64,000 bases of DNA. Source: Bolinopsis microptera (Eukaryota; Ctenophora; Tentaculata; Lobata; Bolinopsidae). Positions 1-11,690 of the stretch are shown in pieces (within the stretch, counting starts at the first letter, position 1; the number at the start of each line of letters is the position of its first letter). The translations under genes and the position numbers were made by a program. The notes under the pieces are model-generated. The model was not told where the DNA came from. It made no database searches and saw only the letters and a list, made by a program, of their open reading frames with translations. Location of the stretch: positions 8,918,635 to 8,982,634 of the forward strand of contig NC_087079.1 in assembly GCF_026151205.1 (NCBI RefSeq), in the 5' to 3' direction.

Positions 1-2300
1 TTAATCTAACAATTATGACACAACATTGGTTAAAGGGCACGGATCGAACGGTTACAAGGCAATATTAGGGTAACTTTGTCACACTCAGAATACCATACCT
101 CTATTCTATTGTGAGGTGTCCTCAAAAACCTTTTAACTCATTATTTGATAGTTGATCTACCAATCATAGCCCTAAAATATGTTGTGTCGAATAGTTAGCT
201 AATACAGGCACTTGGTTATTGGGAAATGAGGTTAATTCTGTCACAATATATGGAATTTTAAATTTTGGGCGAATTATTTATATCTGATTTTGGTTTGAAA
301 GGCGGGAAAACTTTACATGATGACAATGTAGTTGATGCAAGTTAAGATCAGTTGATGTTTACATTGTCACAAAAATAGGTAAATAGGTTAAAAACAATGA
401 TTATAGAATGAAATAGTCTGTCATAATAACTGCACTTGGTTATTTGGAAATGAGGTCAATTCTGTCACAATATATGGAATTTTAAATTTTGGGCGAATTA
501 TCTATAACTGATTTTGGTTTGAAAGGCGGGAAAACTTTACATGATGACAATGTAGTTGATCAGTTAAGATCAGTTGATGTTTACATTGTCACAAAAAATG
601 ATACGAAATCGTAAATAGGTTAAAAACAATGATTATAGAATGAAATAGTCTGTTATAATAACTCTCATAATAACTGATGTGACAAAGTAAACATGTCTTG
701 TCCCTATTTTGAAGATCTATATATTCTTTGACTCTATTAGAATTCAACATTCTTTCAGAAATCAATCGGTAGAATATTGTCCAGAACATCAGAGCTCAAG
801 TTTAACAATTTTAGGTTACATTTTTCAAAGTCACTAAAAATGTGACAAAATTAACTTTTCCTGCCACAACAAACAAAGTAAACATGTCTTGCCTCTGTTT
901 TGAAGATCTATAACTCTATTAGAATTCAACATTCTTTCAGAAACGATTGGTAGAATATTGTCCAGAACATCAGAGCTCAAGTTTAACAATTTTAGATTAA
1001 TTTGTCAAAGACGCTGAAAATGTGACAAAATTAACTGTCCCTGCCCCAACAATATCAAGATAGTGTGTTAAAATTGGCGTAGTATGCTTTAATGCCTATA
1101 TCAATCGATCCAAACTACGAAAAAGATCGGTTAATCTGATGATTATTACTCTTATAATAATTACTGATGTAACAAAGTAAACATGTACATGTCTTGCCCC
1201 TATTTTGAAGAGCTATACCTCTATTAGAATACTATGTAACTTTATCATCAATCAACTAGTTATTTTGCCAGCAAGGAGCTAACAGAATTATAATAATTTT
1301 GTTGTGACGAAATTACCCTATTTTTGACCATGTTGCGGTAGTTTAATTGTGACACTGTTAACATATTATGGGACTGTTAACATATGGGACCCCATCCTTC
1401 CTAAAATTGCCAAATCCTTAAAGTCCAGACCAGCTGGCATTTCCTTCTCAACCTCAACAGAAGACTAAATTTTTATTGACATTGTAATGTAATTTTCACT
1501 TTCCCACCCACACCTTCCCCACCCTCCATCCCTGACACCACTCAATCACATATAAGCATTGTCCACCTCATCACATTCAGCTGACGACGATTAACACATG
1601 TTCATTGAAAGCTTCTACAAGTTAAATCATCGTATCTCTTATATGTTTCTAACCCAACTCCACTCAGTTTCACTGTTAACATATTACCACCGGATAATGA
1701 TTTATGTGACTTGTGCGTGGTACTAGCAGTGTTGTTTGATCCATAGTACATAATATAAGGGGTTTAAGCTGGTATATCATTATTTGTTCAATTTCACACA
1801 TGTTCAGATATCATCAAGGTTATGTGACAAAGTAAACTTGTTTGTGCCTTCTGTGTTTTAATTCCTTACGACTATATGATATAATAACAATTCCTAGCAC
1901 TTCCAGGGCATCAAATAAACCTACACTACTCAGCATTGCTTATCAGGGTGCCCTAAACATTGTTCAAATGTTTTCTTAAATGTGTGACAGAGTAAACCTG
2001 AGTGCACCATCTAACGAAAAAAGTCTTCAAATATGTAGGTAATGGTTATATGTACCCATCCAATCAATTGGACACTCAAAAATTTGGTCAAAAACGGCAG
2101 CAAGGGGTCCATATTTACTCCGTCACATGTTTATAATGTGACAATGTAACCATTTCCGTGCCGGCCGTATTTAAGCGATATCTTATCACCTGATTAAGAT
2201 ATGGTTAAGTGACAAAGCTAGCCTAGAGGATGAGACGATTATCCTAACCATCAAGGGTTTGTGTTATTTCATAGTGTGACAAAGTCAACTACACTGTGCC
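1..2300. repeat. Tandemly duplicated non-coding block with recurrent TGTGACAAAGTAAAC-like motif
   Basis: No convincing coding sequence is visible here. A segment starting near 208 recurs with a 224-bp offset near 432, and a second segment starting near 676 recurs near 875 and partly near 1164. A short motif close to TGTGACAAAGTAAAC, or its complement, appears about 18 times (for example near 677, 840, 1018, 1166, 1302, 1348, 1823, 1980, 2136, 2211 and 2275) and becomes rare after 2300. This is seen directly; whether it is a decayed satellite, an element interior or a binding-site cluster is not known. Confidence 0.7.
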
Positions 2301-2583
2301 TTTTAATAGGGTCACTCATATTTACCAATATTCTCAAACTCAAATGAACGTGTCCTTAAACTAATTTAATTGAACATGGAGTTTGACGTTGGAGCTTTAT
2401 ACTTTACAATTTAAATAACCTTACCTGAATAATTAAATAGGGTGAATACCAGGGACAAAAGGAAATCGCGGCATGTACGGAATCGCGATTTTTCCCATTA
2501 TTATTATTATTAATCAACTATATACAGCAAACACAAGATAATAGGAAATAAATCATAAAATCGAGTGGCCGAGTAGTCTCGAC

Positions 2584-3110
2584 TCACCCATAGCTTCTCC
2601 ATAAGCGTCTATCATGAGCTTTGTACACTAAATCGTTGAAATTACTTAAACTAAATCTTTTATTTACAATCACAATAATATTCTTCGTCATAATGTCTTT
2701 TAATAATAAGTCAAATAAATTTGAACGAGGTCTGCCCCTCCTTCCTTTGTAGTCAAAACATCCTAAACATGCAAATCTAAAAGATAAGAAAGCGGGAGTG
2801 TCATCACCGCTTCTGAGAACGTGCCCAAGCATCTTCCATCGTGATTTCTTGATCCTTTCAGTAAGGGGACTGACATTACATCTCTTATATAAGTTCTCGT
2901 TACTGATAACCGTAGGCCAATAGGTGTTGATTATCTGTCTCAGATGCTTCCTTTGAAGAACGTCGACAGATGCCATTACGGTTTCAGGAGCAGCCCAGCT
3001 GCTACAGTTATACAACAACACTGAAGTGACAAGAGCTTCGTACAACTTCAGCTTTCTACTCTCACTGATCTGAACAGAACTATTCAACCAGGCTTTCTTG
3101 TAGGTGTAGA
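2584..3110 (-). pseudogene. LINE reverse transcriptase, C-terminal fragment
   Basis: The minus-strand frame has the typical order of the C-terminal part of non-LTR reverse transcriptases: a KLKLYEALVTSVLLYNCSSW block, then a LQRKHLRQII block, then the RWKMLGHVLR block. About 167 codons remain open. The catalytic FADD-type region and the endonuclease are missing, so this is a truncated, dead copy. It sits inside the hAT-like element, just left of the piggyBac-like foldback. Assignment to a specific LINE clade is not possible by eye. Confidence 0.75.
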
Positions 3111-3163
3111 AGGCAACATTGGCTTTTTCCCATTATTTGCGACAAATTTGATGTATAGTTTAA

Positions 3164-5838
3164 CCCATTAGGGACGATAGGGTCGTTTACGACCCACCTT
3201 TTCTAGAGGCTATAGAGGACAAACCATAATACTAAACGCAACGAATCTTTCGCACATATGCTCAAAATTTATTGGGCTACATTATTGACTTTCCAGTCGA
3301 GACCCAATTAATTACTAACAACTAAATAATTAGGCTAATTAGTCATAATTGGAAAATATTTCACTTTACTTCTTGCCTTGATTGGGACATTAAAACTTTA
3401 TGTAGGCTTATTTTGTTGAGGACAAAATAGTTGCGGGCAACGATTTCCTTGAGACATATGAAAAGCCCGTGATAATCAGATGTTCACAAACAGAGCTAGA
3501 CGCTGTTTACTAACTGCGGTCGCATACGACCCACTCGTCCGGGTCGCAAACGACCCATCACGGTTTTTCGGCTTTAACTTCTGAAACAAAGACGTTAGGA
3601 TAAAATAAAAACTGTAGCATAAGTTAAAAACATATGGTCAATACTGTGTAACTCTAACCTTTTAAAAATAAAGAATTTGGGTCATTAACGACCCACTCGG
3701 CTCACTTGCTTATTACTACATATGTCCATGTAACTTCTTGAATTCAGCCTAAAGTATGACATCATAAGTTCAAAATCGCCTCTCAGCAAGTGATAATCAT
3801 CATAAACTGCGAAAAATCAGTTAAATGGGTCATTAGCGACCCACTAGGACCACAAAATTGATTAATTAAATATAATGTTGTCAAACTTTTACAAATATTA
3901 GTATAAAAACATGTTATATCTTGGTCATTACTCCTGTACTTTGATTTAACTTTTAAAATCGATCAACTGGGTCAATAACGACCCACTCGGAAGTTGAACC
4001 ACCTCATCAATTATTATCAGTATCATGCTGTTCCACCATCAAGAAAGACACTCGTAGGTCTTAATTCCACGCAAACCACGGGTGGCTGACTACTAGCCCT
4101 TCTGAGATCCAGCGCCAACTGAAGGGCCGTCATCACTCATCAAAGAGCTGCGAGAATAACACTACTGCATATGCCTGGAGTTGCGTCCTGACTATAATAC
4201 TATGGTGCGTGGAAATCTGTACCGAAAGGACCGTGGCCGTGCCGCAAAAGAAAAGGAATCGGCCCTCGTTCCTAACTTGCTAGGTAATAGCCATGCTGTT
4301 GTTGTTGCTTATTAGATTCTGTTACCTTTTTCGTCAATTTCGAATCTTGGTAAACGACCTGCTACAACCCACCGCTTGAGACCCAGGGTCCCACGGTGAT
4401 CAGATCATGTCACTCAAGAAAAATCCCCTGAACGAAGTATACGAGATATCATGTAACCTTGGGTAATACTGAAAGACGAGTGGTCAAATTGCATATTCTA
4501 ATCCAACATGCCAATATGTTTTTTTCATTCCTAGAAAGTACGAGAATAACTAAACAACTGCTGCATTCAGATGGCTACATCTACAGCTCTGTGAAGAAGG
4601 ACAAGGAAAAAGCCCCTCCCCCCCCCCCCCCCCCCATTTGGCTGGCGGTGCTGCAACCTGCAATCTCTCAGACAACTACCTCGTTTTGGGTAACAAACCC
4701 CGCAACAACGAGGCAGCTTTCAAAACGAAAACAAGTATTACGTAATCGGCCGAGAGGGAGGGGAGTTTCCAAATGATTAAGCTTGTGTAATTTTGACATA
4801 ATAGCTATGTGGTGGGGGGGGGGGCGTAAAAATTGTCCAATAAGTGATTACGTAATATATGAACGGCCCCTAAGAAGTAAAGAAAGGGAGCTGCGAAGAG
4901 AGTAGATGCAGCCATCTGAAATCTGAATCCAGCAGTTGTATAGTTCTTCTTGGACGTTCTAGGAATCGGGAAAAGATAGGCATGTTGTTTGCTGTCTCAC
5001 GACATTACGGTCGTGTACTAACAGCTGATAAACTCACCTACCTATCAATCCAATTCTGCCCATTATTCGTCAGTCATTGGGTGACGTGATCTGCAGATTA
5101 CCGTGAGACTCCAGATCTCAGAAGGGCTAGTAGTCAGCCACCCTACCCGTGGTTTGCGTGGAATTAAGACCTACGAGTGTCTTTCTTGATGGTAGAACAA
5201 CATGATACTGATAATTAATGTCGTGGTTCAACTTCCGAGTGGGTCGTTATTGACCCAGTTGATCGATTTTAAAATTTAAATCAACGTACAGGAGTAATGA
5301 CCAAGATATAACATGTTTTTATACTAATATTTGTAAAAGTTTGACAACATTATATTTAGTTAATCAATTTTGTGGTCTTAGTGGGTCGCTAATGACCCAT
5401 TTAACCGATTTTTCGCAGTTTATGATGATTATCACTTGCTGAGAGGCGATTTTGAACTTATGATGTCATGCTTTAGGCTGAATTCAAGAAGTTACATGGA
5501 CATATGTAGTAATAAGCAAGTGAGCCGAGTGGGTCGTTAATGACCCAAATTCTTTATTTTTAAAAAGTTAGAGTCACACAGTATTGACCATATGTTTTTA
5601 ACTTATGCTTTTTATTTTATTTTATCCTAACGTCTTTGTTTCAGAAGTTAAAGCCGAAAAACCGTGATGGGTCGTTAGCGACCCGGACGAGTGGGTCGTA
5701 TGCGACCATAGCTGTATCTTTTAAAGTAAACGAGATACAGATTAGCTTTTTTGGATATCTCATTTTTGCTGTAAAGTGACCTAGTGTGTTAAACGGCATC
5801 AAAATCGGCAAACTTTAAAACTCGTCGTCCCTAATGGG
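3164..5838. mobile_element. piggyBac-like foldback element with long inverted arms and TTAA ends
   Basis: The element starts CCCATTAGGGACGA and ends with its complement, flanked on both sides by TTAA (3160-3163 and 5839-5842), as for piggyBac insertions. The two halves are nearly complementary over long stretches, most clearly 3500-4110 against 5110-5715, and again 4505-4590 against 4900-4990. Each arm carries several palindromes of the type GGGTCGTTAACGACCC (near 3181, 3538, 3680, 3828, 3968 and mirrored near 5240, 5383, 5530, 5667). A small central spacer holds a poly-C/poly-G pair and a copy of the ATTACGTAATATATGAACG repeat. No transposase frame is visible. Confidence 0.7.
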
Positions 5839-6297
5839 TTAATATACCGCGAAATGTAATTCGCGGTATCGCGATTTTTGGCCAAAATCGCCGCGAAATC
5901 CTTTTGTCCCTGGTGAATACTGAATAGCATTTATTAATGCTTTATTTACCCGGAGAACTCTGTTTTACTTGTCCCTCGGTAACACAAGACCGTGAGCCGT
6001 GACACTTAGTCACAATAATTAAGTCATGAGTCATATTTCTAGCATTTTCCATTATTCGTAAACGAAAATATAAAATCGACGTCATGAAACCCATGATTAT
6101 TTTAAATCTAGATTGACTCCAGTCTCCATTGTTCGATGATTTCATCAAAATTTTTTAGGAAAATGTTAACAGATTTGCGAATTTTGGACTCAAATTTACG
6201 TTGAAAAAAAAACTGAATTTATTTTGGAAAAATCCCGGCTAAAATCCCGGCTAAAACCAAAATCCCGGCCGGTACCGGTACAAAATTGCCGAATACC

Positions 6298-6652
6298 GGC
6301 CTTAGTGGCTCAGTTGGTTAATCCGGGCCTGGTATTGCTTGAGGTACCAGGTTCGATTCCCGACTCTGTCACTAGCCGTGGGGTGAGCGTCGTCGACGCT
6401 CAGCTAAGGATCCTGAGTGGTCTATGCAGCCCCCCGGTCCACTCAGCCAAATACTCGAGAAATCGGGTGTGAGGGTTAAATGAGGAGCTGCCCATTGCAG
6501 CAAAGTCTCGGGCGAAGAAAGTACGGTACACACTACCTTAACCGTCACTGGCCTAACGTATAATTGAATCCTTCGGCTTCCTGCAATTGGCTGGTTACAC
6601 ACTTGTGTAACAATGTGGCTGTTGGAATGTCCGAAGTAAAATAAGTGTTGAG
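6298..6652 (+). repeat. tRNA-derived SINE, copy 1
   Basis: The head carries an A-box-like TAGTGGCTCAGTTGG and a B-box-like GGTTCGATTCC, the internal promoter of RNA polymerase III. The following 280 bp match the copy at 58256-58600 closely, including GAGTGGTCTATGCAGCCCCC, GGGTTAAATGAGGAGCTGC and the tail around GAAGTAAAATAAGTGT. The two copies differ most in the tRNA part, so this one has lost the recognisable anticodon arm. It lies in a short stretch rich in CCCGGC repeats. Confidence 0.8.
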
Positions 6653-6936
6653 ATTCTTTTTAAAAATTCCGGCTGCGCCGGTATCCTGGTCGAGCCCTGT
6701 CTGACGCATAATTTTATCTATTTCTCGTGCAATTTTAGGTCAGACACAGTCATCAAAATGAGTTAATAAGAAGGTTTAAATTATAAGCAATTACAAACAA
6801 TTGGGACTATCATTGTTTATGAGTACATATTATACGTCTATTAGGTGTTAATATAAGACACGTTAGTGTATTCCTGCATTGTACTCAATAATTTAACAAG
6901 TAGTATTATATAACAACCATATTTCTGTTTGTACAG

Positions 6937-7071
6937 GGAGCTGCTGGTAAACTACCGTCGCTATACATGGACTATGACTACAGTCTACAATCCTACTCTT
7001 TTAACAAATTACATACATATATTGAGAGGACTACTTCATCACAAGCAAAAAAATTGCCATCGGTAAATAAG
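6937..7071 (+). CDS. Orphan internal exon, gene unassigned
   Basis: A good polypyrimidine tract and acceptor (TTTCTGTTTGTACAG) precede a 45-codon open stretch that ends at an AAG/GTAGGT donor, in phase 0 at both ends. The predicted peptide includes LYMDYDYSLQSYSFNKLH and ends TSSQAKKLPSVNK. Its exit phase matches the entry phase of the exon at 15261, the first assigned exon of the WT1-like gene, so it could be an upstream exon of that gene. An alternative is an upstream donor at CG/GTAAAT joined in another frame to 7259-7353, which would end in an acidic tail. Neither join can be proven here. Confidence 0.4.
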
Positions 7072-7698
7072 GTAGGTTCATTTAACTGACTTCGTTAAAT
7101 GAGTTACATATTTCCACACAAATTACGTGCAGTTGCTCGTGTGCGGTTACTTCTGAAAACTCTGTTTGGAGTTTTCACATAAGTAAATTTGCCGATAATA
7201 CAATTTTACTCATTCTGGGCATATTACCTATATTATCATAATACAAGTATTTTTCAGGTCTGTCTTCTATAACCACGATGAAAAGAAAAGCTGGGCGAAA
7301 ACATTTGAGACTGCAGAACTGGAACATTCTTTATTTGAAGACAGTGACTGCTGAGCTGTATCAAATCTATTAGCATCATTGCAGCTTCGATCAGAAACAT
7401 AATTTAAAAACTATGGCAATGGAAGTCAGCCGATGTCAGAGTAAAAGCCAGCCGAAGTCCCGGGGTTGTGAAATTTGCATAAAGGGTAGGCAGCGGTACT
7501 TAATTTACCCGCAGACAAGTTTAACTCCCCTCTGCCCGTCTCTATTTTCAGGCCGTTACATTCCATTTTACGGGGAATGTCTGATGACTGCTGCCTAGTA
7601 CCCTGATTGCCATCCTGATCATTTGGTGTAACTTTGTCCATTGATGCAAGCTAACCCAACCCCACTTCTACCTACCTTCATCACTGAATTTCTTCTCA

Positions 7699-8515
7699 GT
7701 GCCTTTCAAGAGCAGAAAAAATCACATTCTCTCCCTCATTAATGACAATGAAGAAGACTTCAAAGATGCCATTGAAATCCTTCTGGAAGATCATCCGACA
7801 GAACCCCTTACCACTCCCTCTACAGAGTCCTTTCTCACTCCCAAACCTATATCACCGTCAACTTCTCCTGAGCCTAAGCATTTTTCGGATCTTGTGAAAC
7901 ACGTCTAGCTTGACCTTCCAGAGCCCCTGGTTGATGGGGTAATGAAAGAACTTATAACGATGAAGACCGCACAACAGTAAAGAAAGTAAAGACCTTGTGG
8001 CTGAGTCCCCGCAATGATTCGTATAAGTATGGAAGGGTGGTCAACTAGCCCGAGCCGATCAACGAGTTCCCCAAAATTGTCGAGCTGATGAACCTTGTTA
8101 ACAGCAATAAGGCCACCTTTGGAAACATGACAGCCTGTCTTGTCAGATGTATGTCCTGTAAAGGAGCTAACCTGAACTACCATGACGACAACGAACCATT
8201 GATTGATCAGGACAGTGACATTTGTACGGTGTCGTTCGGTGCAGCAAGAACACTGGACTTTATAAGGAACGACAACAACCCTACAGGCAGGAAAGGTACC
8301 CCTTCTTCCCCAGAATTATCTGTGCCAGCGACAGACCAGTCTCTCAATATCATGAAGTCTGGTTGTCAATCCAGACTACTGCATAGAATTCCTCCGGGTG
8401 GTGTTAGATACAGTCTTTCCTTTAGGAACCTAACTGACCCACACCACTCCTACCTCTTCTCGTCCTTCTCCTCATCATCCTTCTACCCGTCCTCATCATC
8501 CTCCCCCTCCTAACA
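7699..8515 (+). pseudogene. Decayed retroelement-like ORF with AlkB-type 2OG-Fe(II) oxygenase domain
   Basis: The frame from 8088 shows an AlkB-family signature: the iron ligands HxD (YHDDNE, residues 32-34) and a distal His (LLHRIP, His99), then an R-x5-R pair in RYSLSFR (Arg107, Arg113) that binds 2-oxoglutarate, with SFGAARTLDF between. The same frame extends upstream through TLWLSPRNDSYKYGR but is broken by one in-frame TAG near 8046. A Pro/Thr/Ser-rich stretch at 7699-7908 ends at a TAG and may be the linker ahead of the domain. AlkB proteins oxidatively remove alkyl groups from nucleic acids. Linked to the SGNH domain 30 bp downstream and interrupted by stops, this looks like a dead mobile-element polyprotein rather than a host repair gene. 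Confidence 0.65.
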
Positions 8516-8541
8516 CTGGCCTCCCGTTAGCCCCCCTAAGA

Positions 8542-9159
8542 AGAAGATCATACTCCTCGCTGGAGATACTTCGAGCGACTGGAAATATAAAAACCCACCA
8601 AGGGTGAACAGACAGTTTTCAAAGTCGCTATAAGTATAATATATAAGGGTGGTCGCAAGATTGATGCTGTATTACACAGTACACTTAATCGAGCAATTTG
8701 TGAGACCACCTGCACCCTGATTTAGAGATTAAGAAACTGTTTGTGTGTGTAGGAACTAACGACATACGATACTGTCAGACTGGCATTATACACCTTAAAA
8801 GCCCTCTGCAGAACTTTATGTCCAAAATTAAATCCTTAGCTCCCTCAGCAAATATCTTTGTCCAGTCCCTTCTCCCTATACCTGCTAACGGTAACCCCCA
8901 AAGGCTCAAAGGAGAACAAAATGTGGTCTCTATGAACAAATTACTCTTTAGTCTTTGTTCCAAATTTAAATTATTTTACCTTGATGTCTTTAGTAGTTTC
9001 CTTAATTCATGGGGCGACAGGAACTACCAGTTATTTCCTAAGTATAGTCTAGAATCGAAGAAGTGGGATATTCACGCCAATGCTAGTGGTATGGGTGTGT
9101 TAGCAAGACACTATATCTTTCTCATTCACTCAACATGGTTTAATCCGTTGGGTTACTAA
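8542..9159 (+). pseudogene. SGNH/GDSL-type esterase domain, frameshifted
   Basis: Blocks of an SGNH hydrolase are visible in order: a GDS-like block (KKKIILLAGDTSSDW, near 8545), a block with GGRKIDAVLHST near 8650, the VGTNDIRYC block (8746) and a C-terminal D-x-H block (WDIHANASGMGVLAR, near 9068). A frameshift near 8625-8640 separates the first block from the rest; after it the frame is open to 9159. In the first block Thr replaces the usual nucleophilic Ser. Esterase domains of this kind occur in ORF1 proteins of some non-LTR retrotransposons. The close linkage to an AlkB-like domain points to the same element. No reverse transcriptase was found directly downstream. Confidence 0.65.
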
Positions 9160-11260
9160 GATCGGTATAAGTATGATTCACATTTTCTTAGATAAGTTAT
9201 TTAGATGTAATAAAAAGTAAATTCTGAGTGATAGATACACCTGGGTAAAACACGACCGTGAAATTGCTACACATGGGAATAAAATTAAATGACCAGCAAC
9301 ACTGCATATGAACCGGGAAGTTAAATTCTGTTGCTCGAAAAGTTTGTGGTAAAAGAAAAGTTTGCTACGTGTCTGTGTTGTCCAAGTTATGTTCACCCAT
9401 TGGATTATTTGTCAGTTCACTAATTGTATATCTGTATATTTTGTTATTTCGTTGGATCTATCAACACGTGTGGATGCAGAAATTTCAACTCTAGATATCA
9501 TACTAACCTACATAAGTTTAATTGTCTCGCAGTCTCGTGTGTAAACGACGATTTGATTAGGAAAACTTATACGGAGGAGATATAGGTCATGATTTAATAT
9601 GATAATGAATAATTCACACGCCATTTCAATTTAGGTAACAGGACATCTGTCTGACAGCACTATTTCCTTGTGTTTGAAGTGATATCTCAAATTTGGCACA
9701 TAGAAACTCGCTCAAACTTACACAGATTATCCGTCCTCAAACCATCATACTTAATGGAAAGTTTCAAGAAAATCGTACAGTAGGATACGAATAAACTATT
9801 GTCCGAATAACCTATTTTCTGAGTCGGACAGATGTCGCCCAATCAGTTTAATGTGGTTTAATGTGGTTACCGTCTCTAAAGTTGGCACGAGAGTTATTAA
9901 TCTCCTATCTAACATCTATTCGAAGTCAATCCTGTAAACTGATACTCCTTTTTTAGTAATTTATACATGTGTTGTCTCCTTCTGATTTCCAGACTATTAC
10001 CGGTCACGCTAAATTATAATGACATCAATGTGTCTAAAGAAATCGGTGGCATCACTCAGTAAACTGCGCGTCTTTGGCGCGTATCTTGTTGGAATGCATC
10101 AATCCGTATGCAGATCGGCGAGATGCGAAGGATTGACATCGTGAATCGAGCCAATTATGTGACATGTACATGACAGTGTAATTGTATTATTAAACAAAAA
10201 TGAAAAAGTAAATAAATTTTAGTAATAATTGACGTAAACACAAAACATGTGCTTAAGTAACATTTACAATTTAGCGACTTACTATTTGTTTGTATTATTA
10301 TCTAAAATATGAATTTTATAATTATTTCAATCTTCAACTGCTAAAAACAAATACTTACCAGCCCATCAATGAAGCAGTCACCCAAACAAAGCTCAGAGTT
10401 AATTTACCTTCGTATTGGAGGACTTCGCCGCAATTCGACGCACCGCACAGACTAGTAACTATGAACTAGCATTCTTTGTCATACGTTGTATGACCCGCCG
10501 CGCACGAGTGCGCGGCTCCCCTGTATCGTAAGATTACTGGGCCGCGCTCAGCTTGTCATTCCGTTAATGAACATAATAGCCTGGGGTCCTCAGGTAATCG
10601 TAAGAACGATAAAGTGAATCGACCTTGGGTATCATGACGTGATACAAAGTATTCTCGCTTCGTCGATCGCTGCTCTGCTTCGCAATTGTGTTTTCGATGG
10701 GCAAGCACTCGCCAAGCGAGGTTGACCATTGTTAATGATTTGGCCCGGCGCGCGCTACTTCGTAGCACTTGCCATCGAGAAGAAAGCGGCGCGCGCTACT
10801 TCGAAGAAATTTAGACGAGTAACATCCGTCAACAAGCGAGGCCGAAACAAACGGTGCAGGCTCCGCCTCGCAACTACGAAATAATGGGTGGTGTTTGCCG
10901 TTTATACAGTCCACAGTACGAGACATTTTGAGGTGCGAGACTCAAGTACAATAAATGGTAAGTTCAGGCTGTCAAGGCTGATGATGGTGGCAAAATATAG
11001 TGACATGACACGTCACAACAAATATAACCACTATAACACACTACACACTATAACTATTGACCATTGTACACAGTAAAACTAAAATATAAAATATAAACAA
11101 GAGACAAAAGAGTTTTACACTGCTTTTTTACAGAATTTTTATATAGGGTCATTGCTATATTATGTGTATATTTTTATCTGTTTTACACTGCTTCCATTGT
11201 ATGACAGGTCATTTTTCCAGTGGTGTCCCTGAGGGTACGCCCATTTGTATTTTACTTAAA
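9160..11260. other. Intergenic or intronic, no gene seen
   Basis: No exon-like open frame with good splice sites was found. The stretch 10413-10980 is GC-richer and carries dispersed-repeat sequence described separately. The rest is AT-rich and unremarkable. Confidence 0.5.
10413..10870. repeat. GC-rich dispersed repeat (GGAGGACTTCGCCGC family)
   Basis: Blocks of this segment recur elsewhere in the window: the TTGGAGGACTTCGCCGC / GACGCACCG block again near 37800, ATTACTGGGCCGCGCTCAGC again near 40180, and CATACGTTGTATGACCCGCC again near 41099. Inside, GCGCGCGCTACTTCG occurs twice (near 10748 and 10788). The shared order suggests one mobile family with internal rearrangement. The ends could not be defined. 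Confidence 0.55.
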
Positions 11261-11269
11261 ATCGTATTT

Positions 11270-11690
11270 TACTTAAGAATTTTCAGTTGGTTATTAATAA
11301 CCATGTCAAGAAAGTGGGGTTCAGATATAGTCAGGTCAGAGTTAAAGTTGTTTCTGGGTTCTTCAATGTCATGTTCAAGTCCAACATCATTGTTAATGTC
11401 ATGCATGGCAGGTGCATTACAGGAGAGGATATAGTCTGGGAGTTTTCCAGTTCTTGCATTGGCATCGCCACACATGATAACTTTTCCCTTTTGACGTAGT
11501 CTGATACAGAGGGTGTCAAGAGCAGAGAAGGTCTCAGCAGTATAGTCTGGATTTTTCTTGACATAGGACGAGTATGCAGGGCTGATATAGTAACATACTA
11601 AAAATCAAAATCAAGTTCAAAAAAGGTTTTGTTAAGTTTAACAACAATAATATCCTCAGATTCACTACAAGGCACACAGGAAACACCTTT
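11270..11690 (-). pseudogene. LINE AP-endonuclease fragment
   Basis: On the minus strand, conserved pieces of the exonuclease-endonuclease-phosphatase fold of non-LTR retrotransposons are seen: a stretch ending IIVVKLNKTFFELDF, then YYISPAYSSY, then KVIMCGDANARTGKLPDYI (Asp/Asn of the GDxNAR motif), and FLDMVINN near the distal end. The pieces lie in at least two frames, so the copy is frameshifted. No reverse transcriptase follows. Confidence 0.7.

Larger units (their letters stand above)
2450..5912. mobile_element. hAT-like element with 8-bp target duplication, host to nested insertions
   Basis: The left end reads CAGGGACAAAAGGAAATCGC and the right end is its near-exact complement. Both ends are flanked by the 8-bp direct repeat GTGAATAC (2442-2449 and 5913-5920). 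An 8-bp duplication and termini starting CAGGG are usual for hAT transposons. No transposase frame is visible. The interior carries a LINE reverse-transcriptase fragment (2584-3110) and a large foldback element (3164-5838), so it is a non-autonomous or gutted copy that later received or captured other elements. Related sequence with the same TCCTTTTGTCC-like end is seen near 37330-37400. Confidence 0.75.
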
